A DNA stretch of 33,643 nucleotides from Bacteroidales bacterium (lineage in GTDB: Bacteria > Bacteroidota > Bacteroidia > Bacteroidales > JAAYJT01), in the NCBI GenBank assembly GCA_014860575.1, contig JACZJK010000062.1:1-33643 (forward strand), written 5' to 3'. Position numbers and translations under genes: made by a program. Of this stretch, positions 9,205 to 16,461 are shown in pieces. How positions within the stretch are numbered: the stretch's first letter is position 1; every line of letters starts with the position of its first letter. The notes under the pieces are model-generated. The model ran no database searches. It saw only the letters and a program-made list of their open reading frames with translations, and had not been told where the DNA came from.

Positions 9205-9450
9205 TTATTTCTCGATTTCTTCAAAATCAACTTCTTCAGCATCCGGAAAACGTGATTTTACTTTTTTTTGGCCCGGAGGCGGATATTTAACATTTACGCT
9301 TCCTTCCGGATCCGGAGGTTTCTGCTGCCACGCCTGGTTGGCTTTTTGCTGCCGTTTGACCCAAAACATCAGCAACCTGGGCAATACATAAGGCATCAGA
9401 TATCTGATGAGCAAGGAGAAGAGAATGATTATGAGAATAAATGTGAGCAT
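9205..9450 (-). CDS. DUF4834 family small membrane protein
   Basis: An 81-residue protein with one N-terminal transmembrane helix (LTFILIIILFSLLIRYLMPYVL), then a short basic stretch (KRQQKANQAWQQKPP), a proline/glycine-rich link and an acidic end (DAEEVDFEEIEK). This layout matches DUF4834, a Bacteroidota family of unknown function. It is first in the run leading into YfhO, with 23 bases between them. Small size keeps confidence moderate, but the ordered composition and the operon context argue for a real gene. Confidence 0.72.
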   Translation of the reverse strand: MLTFILIIILFSLLIRYLMPYVLPRLLMFWVKRQQKANQAWQQKPPDPEGSVNVKYPPPGQKKVKSRFPDAEEVDFEEIEK

Positions 9451-9536
9451 AAGAAAACGGTAAGAATGTAACAGGTAGCGAAATTATGGCTTTTTTGATT
9501 ATAGTATGTAATTGCTGCAACTTAGTATAAAACAAA

Positions 9537-9557
9537 AAGGCAGCGTTTTGCTGCCTT
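9537..9557 (-). terminator. Intrinsic terminator of rpmH
   Basis: An 8-bp perfect stem (AAGGCAGC / GCTGCCTT) with a 5-base loop. On the minus strand it is followed by TTTTTGTTTTA. It lies 22 bases past the rpmH stop and separates rpmH from DUF4834. Confidence 0.85.
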
Positions 9558-9579
9558 GATCAATATTCTGTTATACAAA

Positions 9580-9738
9580 TTATCGTTTGTCCATCATTTC
9601 ACAGGAAACAGTCAGCCTTTTGCGACCCTTTGCCCTGCGTGATGCAAGCACTTTCCTGCCATCAGCAGTTGACATCCTTTTCCTGAATCCATGCTTGTTC
9701 CTTCTTTTCCTGTTGGATGGTTGAAATGTACGTTTCAT
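9580..9738 (-). CDS. rpmH: 50S ribosomal protein L34
   Basis: A 52-residue, strongly basic protein read from the ATG at 9738 to TAA at 9580. It begins [20 protein letters not shown] and continues [20 protein letters not shown], the textbook L34 sequence, with a short extra tail ([12 protein letters not shown]) as in other Bacteroidota. It is a structural protein of the large ribosomal subunit. It stands as a single gene with a strong promoter upstream and a strong terminator downstream, and is not next to dnaA or rnpA as in many other phyla. Confidence 0.97.
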   Translation of the reverse strand: MKRTFQPSNRKRRNKHGFRKRMSTADGRKVLASRRAKGRKRLTVSCEMMDKR

Positions 9739-9761
9739 GACTGTCTTGTTTTTTGAGGGTG

Positions 9762-9792
9762 CAAAGGTAGCGGAATTTTTAACTTCTCCAAA
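9762..9792 (-). promoter_or_regulatory. rpmH promoter (TTTG-N19-TACCTTTG)
   Basis: On the minus strand TTTG (9792-9789), a spacer of exactly 19 bases and TACCTTTG (9769-9762) match the Bacteroidota consensus fully. Transcription would begin about 10 bases before the rpmH ATG at 9738 or slightly earlier. This is the best promoter in the window. Confidence 0.8.
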
Positions 9793-9820
9793 TCATGCAT
9801 CAAAAAAAATCCGGATAAAA

Positions 9821-9851
9821 ATCTTCCGGGGAGTATATCTCCCCGGAAGAT
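9821..9851 (-). terminator. Intrinsic terminator of pepD
   Basis: A 13-bp perfect inverted repeat (ATCTTCCGGGGAG / CTCCCCGGAAGAT) with loop TATAT. On the minus strand it is followed by a T run (ATTTTTATCC). It lies 11 bases after the pepD stop and just before the rpmH promoter. Confidence 0.88.
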
Positions 9852-9862
9852 CAATAGAACTA

Positions 9863-11323
9863 TTATTTTACAGGAACATTTTTTAGTGTTTCCAGCAAGA
9901 ACTCATAGAATTTCCCAACGGATGGAATATTCACTTTTTCGTCGGGTGAGTGAGGATAGCGGATGGTTGGACCAAATGAGATCATATCCCAGTTGGGGTA
10001 AGCTGCTCCGAGAATTCCGCATTCAAGGCCGGCATGTATGGCTTTGATTTCCGGTATTTTGCCGAACCTTTTGTTATATACATCCTGCATCAGTTTCAAA
10101 ACTGTGGAATCAGGATTGGGTTTCCAACCAGGATATTCACCATCAAAATTCACTTCAGCGCCAGCCAACTCAAAAATGCTGCCCATCATATTCACAAGGT
10201 CATGCTTGGCTGAGTCAACTGAGCTGCGAAGCAAACAAATCACTTTTACAGCTCCTTCAACGGAACTTACAATTGAAAGGTTGGTTGAGGTTTCCACCAA
10301 TCCTGCCATTGCATCGCTCATACGGATCACACCATTGGGGCAACCGTAAACAGCCTTGACCATACTATTCTGAGCATCGGCATCCATAACAAAGGCGGGC
10401 ATTTCATTTTCAGCAATAGTAATTGCCAGGCCTGGTTCGCTTACTGAAAGTTCGGCTTTAATTTTAGCTACAATCTTATCAAAACAGCTAATGTATTTTT
10501 CAACCTCAGCAGCAGGCATAAGCACCACTGCATTGGCTTCGCGAGGGATAGCATTGCGCATGTTGCCGGCATCAATAGATGCCAAACGCATTCCATGATC
10601 TTTAATGCCATGATGTATCAGCCTGATCGTAATTTTGCAGGAATTGCCACGACCCAGTGGAATATCAAGTCCCGAGTGACCGCCTTTCAACCCCGTAATA
10701 TTAATTTTATAAGCTTTCATCCCAGTAGGAACAGCTTCTTCTTTATAAGGAAACCTAAAATTCCCATTGATTCCGCCGGCACAGCCAATATAAAGTTCAC
10801 CTTCATCTTCGCTGTCCATGTTGATAAGAATATCGCCTTTCAGAAAATCAGGTTTGAGATTAAATGCTCCAGTCATACCGCTTTCTTCGTCAATTGTAAA
10901 GAGCGCTTCAACCGGTCCATGAACCAGGCTATTATCTTCGAGCACGGCCATGGCAGCAGCAACACCCATACCATTGTCCGAACCCAGGGTTGTTCCATTT
11001 GCCTTCACCCAATCGCCATCAATGACGGTTTCAATTGGGTCTTTTTCAAAATCGTGATCTTTATCACTGTTTTTTTGCGGAACCATATCGAGGTGGCCTT
11101 GCAGCACAACACCCATGCGGTTTTCCATTCCCGGGCTTGCAGGCTTGCGGATAATAACATTGCCAACTTCATCAACAATGGTTTCAAGACCAAGGTTTTC
11201 GCCGAATTCTTTCATGAACTGGATGATCCGCTCTTCTTTCTTTGATGGACGCGGAATTTGGGTTAAGCTATGGAAATGCTTCCACAGCAGTTTAGGTTCG
11301 AGATTAGAAATTTCACTTTTCAT
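9863..11323 (-). CDS. pepD: Aminoacyl-histidine dipeptidase (M20 peptidase family)
   Basis: Cytosolic metallo-dipeptidase (Xaa-His dipeptidase) of 486 residues, the usual length. Metal and catalytic residues are all in place: H77 and D79 in VVLQGHLDMVPQ, D116 in LGSDNGMGV, the E146-E147 pair in FTIDEESGMTG, D170 in INMDSEDEGELY, and a late histidine in KAIHAGLECGILG. The lid/dimerisation domain lies between about residues 200 and 380 (KGGHSGLDIPLGRGNS). It is the last gene of a run with an OPT peptide transporter and a PqqD protein, so it may cleave imported small peptides. It has its own strong terminator. The 80-base gap before it could hold a promoter, but no clear TAnnTTTG was seen. Confidence 0.95.
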   Translation of the reverse strand: MKSEISNLEPKLLWKHFHSLTQIPRPSKKEERIIQFMKEFGENLGLETIVDEVGNVIIRKPASPGMENRMGVVLQGHLDMVPQKNSDKDHDFEKDPIETVIDGDWVKANGTTLGSDNGMGVAAAMAVLEDNSLVHGPVEALFTIDEESGMTGAFNLKPDFLKGDILINMDSEDEGELYIGCAGGINGNFRFPYKEEAVPTGMKAYKINITGLKGGHSGLDIPLGRGNSCKITIRLIHHGIKDHGMRLASIDAGNMRNAIPREANAVVLMPAAEVEKYISCFDKIVAKIKAELSVSEPGLAITIAENEMPAFVMDADAQNSMVKAVYGCPNGVIRMSDAMAGLVETSTNLSIVSSVEGAVKVICLLRSSVDSAKHDLVNMMGSIFELAGAEVNFDGEYPGWKPNPDSTVLKLMQDVYNKRFGKIPEIKAIHAGLECGILGAAYPNWDMISFGPTIRYPHSPDEKVNIPSVGKFYEFLLETLKNVPVK

Positions 11324-11403
11324 ATTGCTATTAAATTAAATTGAATATTATGGGTTTGGGTTCAAACTAAACGGCTTAATTTTCAGCTTAGTATCAATAA
11401 TGA

Positions 11404-11799
11404 TCAAATTCGCGAGCGGTTTTCAGCATCAATCAGTTCCTGGAAAGTAATATAGCGCTGCTCATACATCAGGGTGAGGAATTTAGGCACCCTTTCCTCC
11501 GCCGGAAAAATTTTTTCACCCAATGAATCTGAAAGTTTCTGACAAAGCTGTCCAACGTTGAGCTTACCGTCAATGGCTTGCCAGGTTGCACTTCCTAATT
11601 CATCAAATTTGATCCTGAAATGATCTGATTTGGTTTTGGGAACCAGAAAATTGCTGAGTGATTTATTTGAAAATTTGGGAACCAAAAGTGTGACAAGTCC
11701 ATCTTCGCCGGTTTCGTAGGATTGTCTGCGAACAGGCACGAGATCAAGGTAATTGGCACCTTTAAGAATGCGGCGGCGTTGAAAAATATTAAGTCCCAC
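11404..11799 (-). CDS. PqqD family protein (RRE-like peptide-binding fold)
   Basis: A 131-residue protein matching the PqqD family: FDELGSATWQAIDGKLNVGQ, then LCQKLSDSLGEKIFPAEERV and PKFLTLMYEQRYI, the typical winged-helix pattern. PqqD-type domains (RRE) bind peptides and usually present them to radical SAM enzymes in RiPP pathways. Here no radical SAM gene is near; the gene sits 47 bases after an OPT oligopeptide transporter and before a dipeptidase. The start is a GTG at 11799. An in-frame stop lies seven codons upstream and no ATG gives the full domain. The N-terminal 45 residues (basic RRRILKGANYLDLVPVRRQ) are longer than in short stand-alone PqqD. Confidence 0.8.
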   Translation of the reverse strand: MGLNIFQRRRILKGANYLDLVPVRRQSYETGEDGLVTLLVPKFSNKSLSNFLVPKTKSDHFRIKFDELGSATWQAIDGKLNVGQLCQKLSDSLGEKIFPAEERVPKFLTLMYEQRYITFQELIDAENRSRI

Positions 11800-11846
11800 T
11801 GTTGGTTCCCAAAATTATGTGTGAATAGTAAATTAATTTTAAAAAA

Positions 11847-13910
11847 TTAGTGCCCTCCAATCGAAGGTGGAGCTGGTTCGTCGGGTCTTCCGGCATTGCG
11901 CAACGGAATATAAATGAGAGACAGTGCAACCAGGATAAGTACAATGGTGCTGATGCTGAATGGCGGGTTGGCGAAGAAAGCAAACAGTTCCATTTCAGCG
12001 AACGCGAAGCCTGCAAAAAGCAAACCTATCAAGGCCTCGCCGGCTATAAAGCCGGCCGCCAGCAAGACTCCGATATTCTCAATTCTTACACTTTGCGCTT
12101 CATTCATTTTGCGTGATTTTGCAAGCATGTTAAGAACACCTTTGATCATACCACCAACAAAAATGGCAAATACAGTTCCGAACGGCAAGTACATACCCAC
12201 GCTGATCAACATCGGGCTGCCGGCCTGGATAAGGATAAATCCTATTCCCATAAAAACTCCAACGATTATCAGCGGCCAGGTCATATCACCACCAACGATT
12301 CCACGTGATAACATCGCCATCAAGCTAGCTTGAGGAGCCGGAAGTTCCTTGCTGCCGAAACCGCCTTCATAGCCTTCGCGTAAACCTGTTGCCACATCAC
12401 CCTCGTGAAGGATAAACAATGGAATAAATAATACCGCTGCTGCTACAACTACGCCGATGATATCGCCAAACTGCATTTTCCAGGGCGTACCGCCAAGAAT
12501 ATGCCCGACCTTGAGGTCCTGGAGCATTTCGCCGGCAACGGCTGCCGAAACACACACAATGGCAGCAACGCCGAGAACAGCGGCAATGCCTTCTTGTCCG
12601 GAAGCTCCCAAAGCAACAAGAATAATTGCTGTAACAACCAGCGCTGTAAGTGTGAGCCCGCTGATAGGATTATTGCTCGAACCCATTATCCCAACCAGAT
12701 AACCCGAAACTGCGGCGAAGAAAAATGCAAGTATGATCATTACTGTTGCAGCCACAAAAGCAATGAGGAAGGTTGTTTCAAAAATTAAAAACGTGATGAG
12801 GAAAGTGGAAACTGCTACAAAAGCAATTCCGATCATAATCCATGTAAAGCTGATATCTTTTTCTGTACGCTCGATAAGCACGCTGCTGCCAGCTGCTGCC
12901 TTTTTAACATCTGATACCGATCGCGAAATTCCGGCAAATAAGCTTTTACGCATCCGGTACAGTGTATATGAAGCGCCGACAAGCATACCACCTATAGCGA
13001 TAGGTCGTACGATTCTTCCCCAAACATTGTTTGCCAGGTTCATCCATGCTTCATTGGTTGCTGCCTGAAGTGTTAAATCAGGTTTGTCGGCCATAATGGA
13101 TGCTATCAATCCCTGAACATCAAAGCCAGAGGACAAAAAGTAAAGAATAATTGGAGTGAGCAATCCCCATGCGAGTAGTCCACCGCCAAAAGCCAGAGAT
13201 GCAAGCTTCGGGCCGATAATATAACCCACGCCCATGTATGCAGGGCTGATCTTGGGAGAATTTACCAGTAATCCACCTTCACCAACAAATGAGCTTCCTG
13301 GTATTGTTTGTTTTACAAAAACGAAAAACTTAGACCATGCAGTGGCAAAAAACTTTAACTCGCCCAGCGCCTTGATTACTGCACCGCTGATCATTGCAAG
13401 AAATAAAAATTTGCTTCCGCCTGTGCCATGTTGTCCGGCTTTATGAATTTCAGCCGCAGCAACCGATTCGGGATAAGGAAGGTCAGCATCTTCAACCATG
13501 ACCCGGCGTAGAAGTGCCACGAACATAATTCCGAGTATCCCACCCACTGCCATTATCAAAGCAGAGATCATATAATTTCCTGGAGTGTAGAAATCGGGCC
13601 ATATGCCGGCAATAAAGAAAGCCGGCAAGGTGAAGATAGCACCGGCGGCAACTGACTCACCGATTGAGCCAACGGTACGGGCAAAATTTTCTTCAAGGAT
13701 AGTTCCTTTGAAAGCTCTGAGAATGGCCATTCCGATGACCGCTGCAGGGTAAGTGGCAGCAATGGTCATGCCCGCTTTAAGGCCCAGGTAAGCATTGGCG
13801 GCTCCAAGCACTACACACATGATCAAGCCAATGACCAGGGCGCGCAGGGTAAATTCAGCCATATTCGTTTCGGATGAAACAAATGGTACAAATTTCTTCT
13901 GTTGTGTCAT
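11847..13910 (-). CDS. OPT family oligopeptide transporter
   Basis: A 687-residue inner-membrane transporter with about 14-16 helices. The N-terminal ETNMAEFTLRALVIGLIMCV and GAANAYLGLKAGMTIAATYP are signatures of the OPT/YSL superfamily (prokaryotic oligopeptide branch), and VEDADLPYPESVAAAEIHKA is the conserved cytoplasmic loop. Late segments GMYLPFGTVFAIFVGGMIKG and AAGFIAGEALIGLL are also typical. It probably imports short peptides by proton coupling. It opens a minus-strand run OPT - PqqD - PepD. The start ATG at 13910 gives the expected soluble N-terminus. Upstream lies a 197-base gap in which I see no clear promoter. Confidence 0.92.
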   Translation of the reverse strand: MTQQKKFVPFVSSETNMAEFTLRALVIGLIMCVVLGAANAYLGLKAGMTIAATYPAAVIGMAILRAFKGTILEENFARTVGSIGESVAAGAIFTLPAFFIAGIWPDFYTPGNYMISALIMAVGGILGIMFVALLRRVMVEDADLPYPESVAAAEIHKAGQHGTGGSKFLFLAMISGAVIKALGELKFFATAWSKFFVFVKQTIPGSSFVGEGGLLVNSPKISPAYMGVGYIIGPKLASLAFGGGLLAWGLLTPIILYFLSSGFDVQGLIASIMADKPDLTLQAATNEAWMNLANNVWGRIVRPIAIGGMLVGASYTLYRMRKSLFAGISRSVSDVKKAAAGSSVLIERTEKDISFTWIMIGIAFVAVSTFLITFLIFETTFLIAFVAATVMIILAFFFAAVSGYLVGIMGSSNNPISGLTLTALVVTAIILVALGASGQEGIAAVLGVAAIVCVSAAVAGEMLQDLKVGHILGGTPWKMQFGDIIGVVVAAAVLFIPLFILHEGDVATGLREGYEGGFGSKELPAPQASLMAMLSRGIVGGDMTWPLIIVGVFMGIGFILIQAGSPMLISVGMYLPFGTVFAIFVGGMIKGVLNMLAKSRKMNEAQSVRIENIGVLLAAGFIAGEALIGLLFAGFAFAEMELFAFFANPPFSISTIVLILVALSLIYIPLRNAGRPDEPAPPSIGGH

Positions 13911-14107
13911 AATCAGCGCATTTAATGAATAATTATTGGATTAATAAACCTTGGAATCGCTAAATAATGAAAAATCCGTGAATTGGGCAAGCAAAAAGCA
14001 TTCGCGAGGCTTGATCAAACACAAACAAGCTGATAAACAGCTATCTACACATAAACAATATTTTGGCTCTCCAAAAGCAATTGGAGGAATAAAAAGGCAG
14101 ATAATTT

Positions 14108-14728
14108 TTATCGTGTAAGGTAAACGATCAACTTGGTGCTAAAAAACTCTTCTTCAAAAAACCCGCGAATGGGTATAACCCTGTAATTCCATGTAATATT
14201 TGACAATTCCTGGTGAACCTCGCCACCTTTCAGATAAATGATTCCGGGCTTCGGTACGGTAGCTTCGGCAGGAATCAACTTGCTGCCAGTCCATTGGATC
14301 ATTTCTGCCAGTGGGGCTACGGCACGGCTTACAATAAAATTAAACCTACGATCCACATTTTCTACCCGCTGGTTTAAAGCAACCAGGTTGGTCAGACCCA
14401 ATTCGCCTGAAATTGCTTCAACAGCCTTTATCTTTTTTAAAACCGAATCAACCAGGCAAAAATTGATTTCAGGGAAAAAGATCGCGAGCGGTATTCCGGG
14501 AAACCCACCACCGGTTCCGGCATCCATTATAGTGGTACCGGCTGGGAAATCAAATGCTTTTGCAATGGCAAGCGAGTGCAGCACATGGCGTTCATAAAAG
14601 AAAGCAAAATCCTTACGGGATATCAGGTTAAGCTTTTGGTTCCAACATTCGTAAACAGCGTGCAGGTGTTCAACCCGCTCAAGCTGATCCGGCTGAAGTT
14701 CGGGAAAATACTTTTTGATCAATTCCAT
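14108..14728 (-). CDS. rsmG: RsmG, 16S rRNA guanine-527 N7-methyltransferase
   Basis: SAM-dependent enzyme methylating G527 of 16S rRNA. From the ATG at 14728 it has 206 residues, the usual length for this phylum. An upstream ATG at 14866 would add 46 residues with no family similarity (and would cover the promoter box), so it is rejected. The SAM motif is IMDAGTGGGFPGIPLAI, followed by FCLVDSVLKKIKAVEAIS and the RsmG-specific FIVSRAVAPLAEMIQW. The N-terminal helix pair (ERVEHLHAVYECWNQKLNL) is typical. It stands alone, divergent from the zinc-ribbon gene. Confidence 0.95.
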   Translation of the reverse strand: MELIKKYFPELQPDQLERVEHLHAVYECWNQKLNLISRKDFAFFYERHVLHSLAIAKAFDFPAGTTIMDAGTGGGFPGIPLAIFFPEINFCLVDSVLKKIKAVEAISGELGLTNLVALNQRVENVDRRFNFIVSRAVAPLAEMIQWTGSKLIPAEATVPKPGIIYLKGGEVHQELSNITWNYRVIPIRGFFEEEFFSTKLIVYLTR

Positions 14729-14755
14729 TCTAGCTTGTGATTTAAATCGGTTCGG

Positions 14756-14763
14756 CAAAAATA
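14756..14763 (-). promoter_or_regulatory. Candidate -7 element (TATTTTTG) for rsmG
   Basis: The minus strand reads TATTTTTG, a full TAnnTTTG match, 27 bases upstream of the rsmG ATG at 14728. The -33 region at the right distance is poor. It supports the shorter rsmG start, because the longer frame would run through it. Confidence 0.45.
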
Positions 14764-14872
14764 TGGAACACGAACGAGAAAATGCTAAATGAACGATAAT
14801 TGGTTTTGTTGTACTGATAATGAGTGGTTTTAGTGCTCTCATGTAGCCGGCAAACAAATCAAACAACCTGCC

Positions 14873-14903
14873 TTGCGCCCACTCATATAATATTGTAACT
14901 TTA
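14873..14903 (+). promoter_or_regulatory. Candidate promoter (TTG-N20-TAACTTTA) for the zinc-ribbon gene
   Basis: TTG at 14873-14875, 20 bases, then TAACTTTA (14896-14903), one base off TAnnTTTG. It sits about 40 bases before the ATG at 14943, a normal distance for this phylum. Confidence 0.35.
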
Positions 14904-14942
14904 TGCCCTGATTTTTAAAACCTACCTAAATATACAAGACCA

Positions 14943-15359
14943 ATGGAAAACAATTATATGTGCCCGAAATGCAAAGGTTACCTGAAGATTGACAAGCACG
15001 TTATCTTTTCAGTAACAACAAGCAAAAACGAAAAAGGCCTTTTGCTGTTAAGCCCGACGCTAGGCGATTACACGATGCTTTGTCATTCCTCGTTAGGATT
15101 AAAGGAAGGCGAGAAACTCAATTTTTATTGTCCGATATGCCATGCAAGGCTGGCTTCAAAAACACATACAAACCTTGCAATGGTGCTAATGGTTGATCCA
15201 GAAAATAATGTTTATGAAGTGATGTTCTCCGAAATTGCAGGGGAGCGCTGTACTTTCCAGGTAATGAGTGGTAGTTTCCGTGTGTTTGGTGAACATTCTC
15301 AATTGTATCGCGAGTTTCTGGAAGTGGTTCGCAAAGGACATGCTTACAAAAACCTTTAG
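14943..15359 (+). CDS. Zinc-ribbon protein of unknown function
   Basis: A 138-residue protein with no name I can give. Two CxxC knuckles, C7/C10 (MCPKCKG) and C63/C66 (YCPICHA), should bind one zinc. They are spaced by a strand-rich insertion containing TLGDYTMLCHSSLGLKEGEK. The rest (residues 80-125) looks like a small beta domain (AMVLMVDPENNVYEVMFSEI). There is no signal peptide or membrane helix, so it is probably cytoplasmic. It is a single gene between rsmG (divergent) and a cell-wall hydrolase (146 bases on). Codon use and composition look like those of its neighbours, so I judge it a real, native gene. Confidence 0.7.
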   Translation: MENNYMCPKCKGYLKIDKHVIFSVTTSKNEKGLLLLSPTLGDYTMLCHSSLGLKEGEKLNFYCPICHARLASKTHTNLAMVLMVDPENNVYEVMFSEIAGERCTFQVMSGSFRVFGEHSQLYREFLEVVRKGHAYKNL

Positions 15360-15507
15360 ACGGGCAATTCCTGTTTTAAATCTTTCCGCTGAGCATTTAT
15401 ATCAGCAGTCATATACGAATTTTTAAAAATTGGGCGTTTCTGATGCACGGAGCCGTTTTGTGCATACTGAAACCGTTTTTTGCTTCCATCTAAAAGCTAT
15501 TTAATTG

Positions 15508-16461
15508 ATGATAAGGTATCTCTGTTCATTCTTACTCTCATCTTGTTTAATGGTTTCAATACCACTTTTTCCACAGCTGGTTCAGGAAAATATCTCCCGT
15601 GAATATTATATCCAGCTTTATAAACCTCATGCGATCCAAAAAATGCGTGATTTTGGCATACCGGCCAGCATAGCATTGGCTCAGGCCATTCTTGAATCGG
15701 GAAATGGAAACAGTGTATTGGCGCGGAATGCGAACAACCATTTCGGCATCAAATGCCATGAGTGGACCGGAGCAACTTATCGCTGGGACGATGATGAAAA
15801 GAACGAGTGCTTCAGAAAATATTTATCTGCCGAAGAATCGTTTTACGATCATTCCCTCTTTCTGACCCAAAGACCGAGGTATTCAAAATTATTCGAGCTT
15901 GAAATCACCGATTACAAGGCCTGGGCCCACGGTCTTCGCAGCGCAGGATATGCGACCAATCCGCAATACGCGCACATGCTCATTAAGGTAATTGAGGAAA
16001 ATCAATTATTTCTCCTTGATCATGAGGCGATCCATGGCCCAATACTGGTTCAGGAGCCGGAGCCTGTTTTTGATGATCATGTTTTCGCTTCGCCGGAATA
16101 TGCTGAATTTGCACCAGGACCGAACAACAGGACTATTTTTCTGAACAACCGCAGGATATTTGTTTTTGCCCGGCCTGACGATACCTATTTTAAAATCGCC
16201 AACGATTTTGATATTCACATGGCAAAGCTTTGCCGATTGAACGACCAGGATTTAGGAAGCAATTTAAAGGAAGGTACGCTGGTGTATCTCGAAATCAAAA
16301 GAACACGCTCTAACATAGACTCACATCAGGTACAAGCCAATGAAAATATGCACGATATTGCCCAACGCTATGGGATCAGGCTATCAAATTTATACCGGCA
16401 TAATAAAATGTTGGAAGGAAGTGAGCCAAGAGCAGGGCAGATGATTAAACTACGCCCTTAA
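15508..16461 (+). CDS. Secreted glucosaminidase with two LysM domains
   Basis: Peptidoglycan hydrolase of 317 residues from the ATG at 15508; the frame also allows a TTG one codon earlier, which is less likely. It has a signal peptide (residues 1-25, ending near SIPLFPQ) and then a GH73-type N-acetylglucosaminidase domain (about 35-170) with ASIALAQAILESGNGNSVLA carrying the probable catalytic glutamate, NNHFGIKCHEW and LRSAGYATNPQYAHMLIKVI. Two LysM domains follow (about 205-255 and 268-316) for glycan binding. It probably acts in the periplasm in wall turnover. Its stop abuts the convergent DUF5723 stop directly, with no bases between. Confidence 0.9.
   Translation: MIRYLCSFLLSSCLMVSIPLFPQLVQENISREYYIQLYKPHAIQKMRDFGIPASIALAQAILESGNGNSVLARNANNHFGIKCHEWTGATYRWDDDEKNECFRKYLSAEESFYDHSLFLTQRPRYSKLFELEITDYKAWAHGLRSAGYATNPQYAHMLIKVIEENQLFLLDHEAIHGPILVQEPEPVFDDHVFASPEYAEFAPGPNNRTIFLNNRRIFVFARPDDTYFKIANDFDIHMAKLCRLNDQDLGSNLKEGTLVYLEIKRTRSNIDSHQVQANENMHDIAQRYGIRLSNLYRHNKMLEGSEPRAGQMIKLRP

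Noticed and set aside
10595-11245. 216-residue open frame on the plus strand opposite pepD
   Set aside because: It lies wholly antisense to a complete, motif-bearing pepD and has no domain pattern; it follows from the codon use of pepD.
11914-12333. 139-residue open frame opposite the OPT transporter
   Set aside because: Antisense to a certain membrane-protein gene, with a low-complexity serine, proline and isoleucine-rich product; a shadow.
13980-14107. Terminator at CTCCAA..TTGGAG (14069-14086)
   Set aside because: The stem is only 6 bp and no T run follows it in the rsmG reading direction.
14729-14866. Longer N-terminus for rsmG
   Set aside because: The extra 46 residues resemble no RsmG and cover a -7 promoter box; the ATG at 14728 begins the conserved helix.
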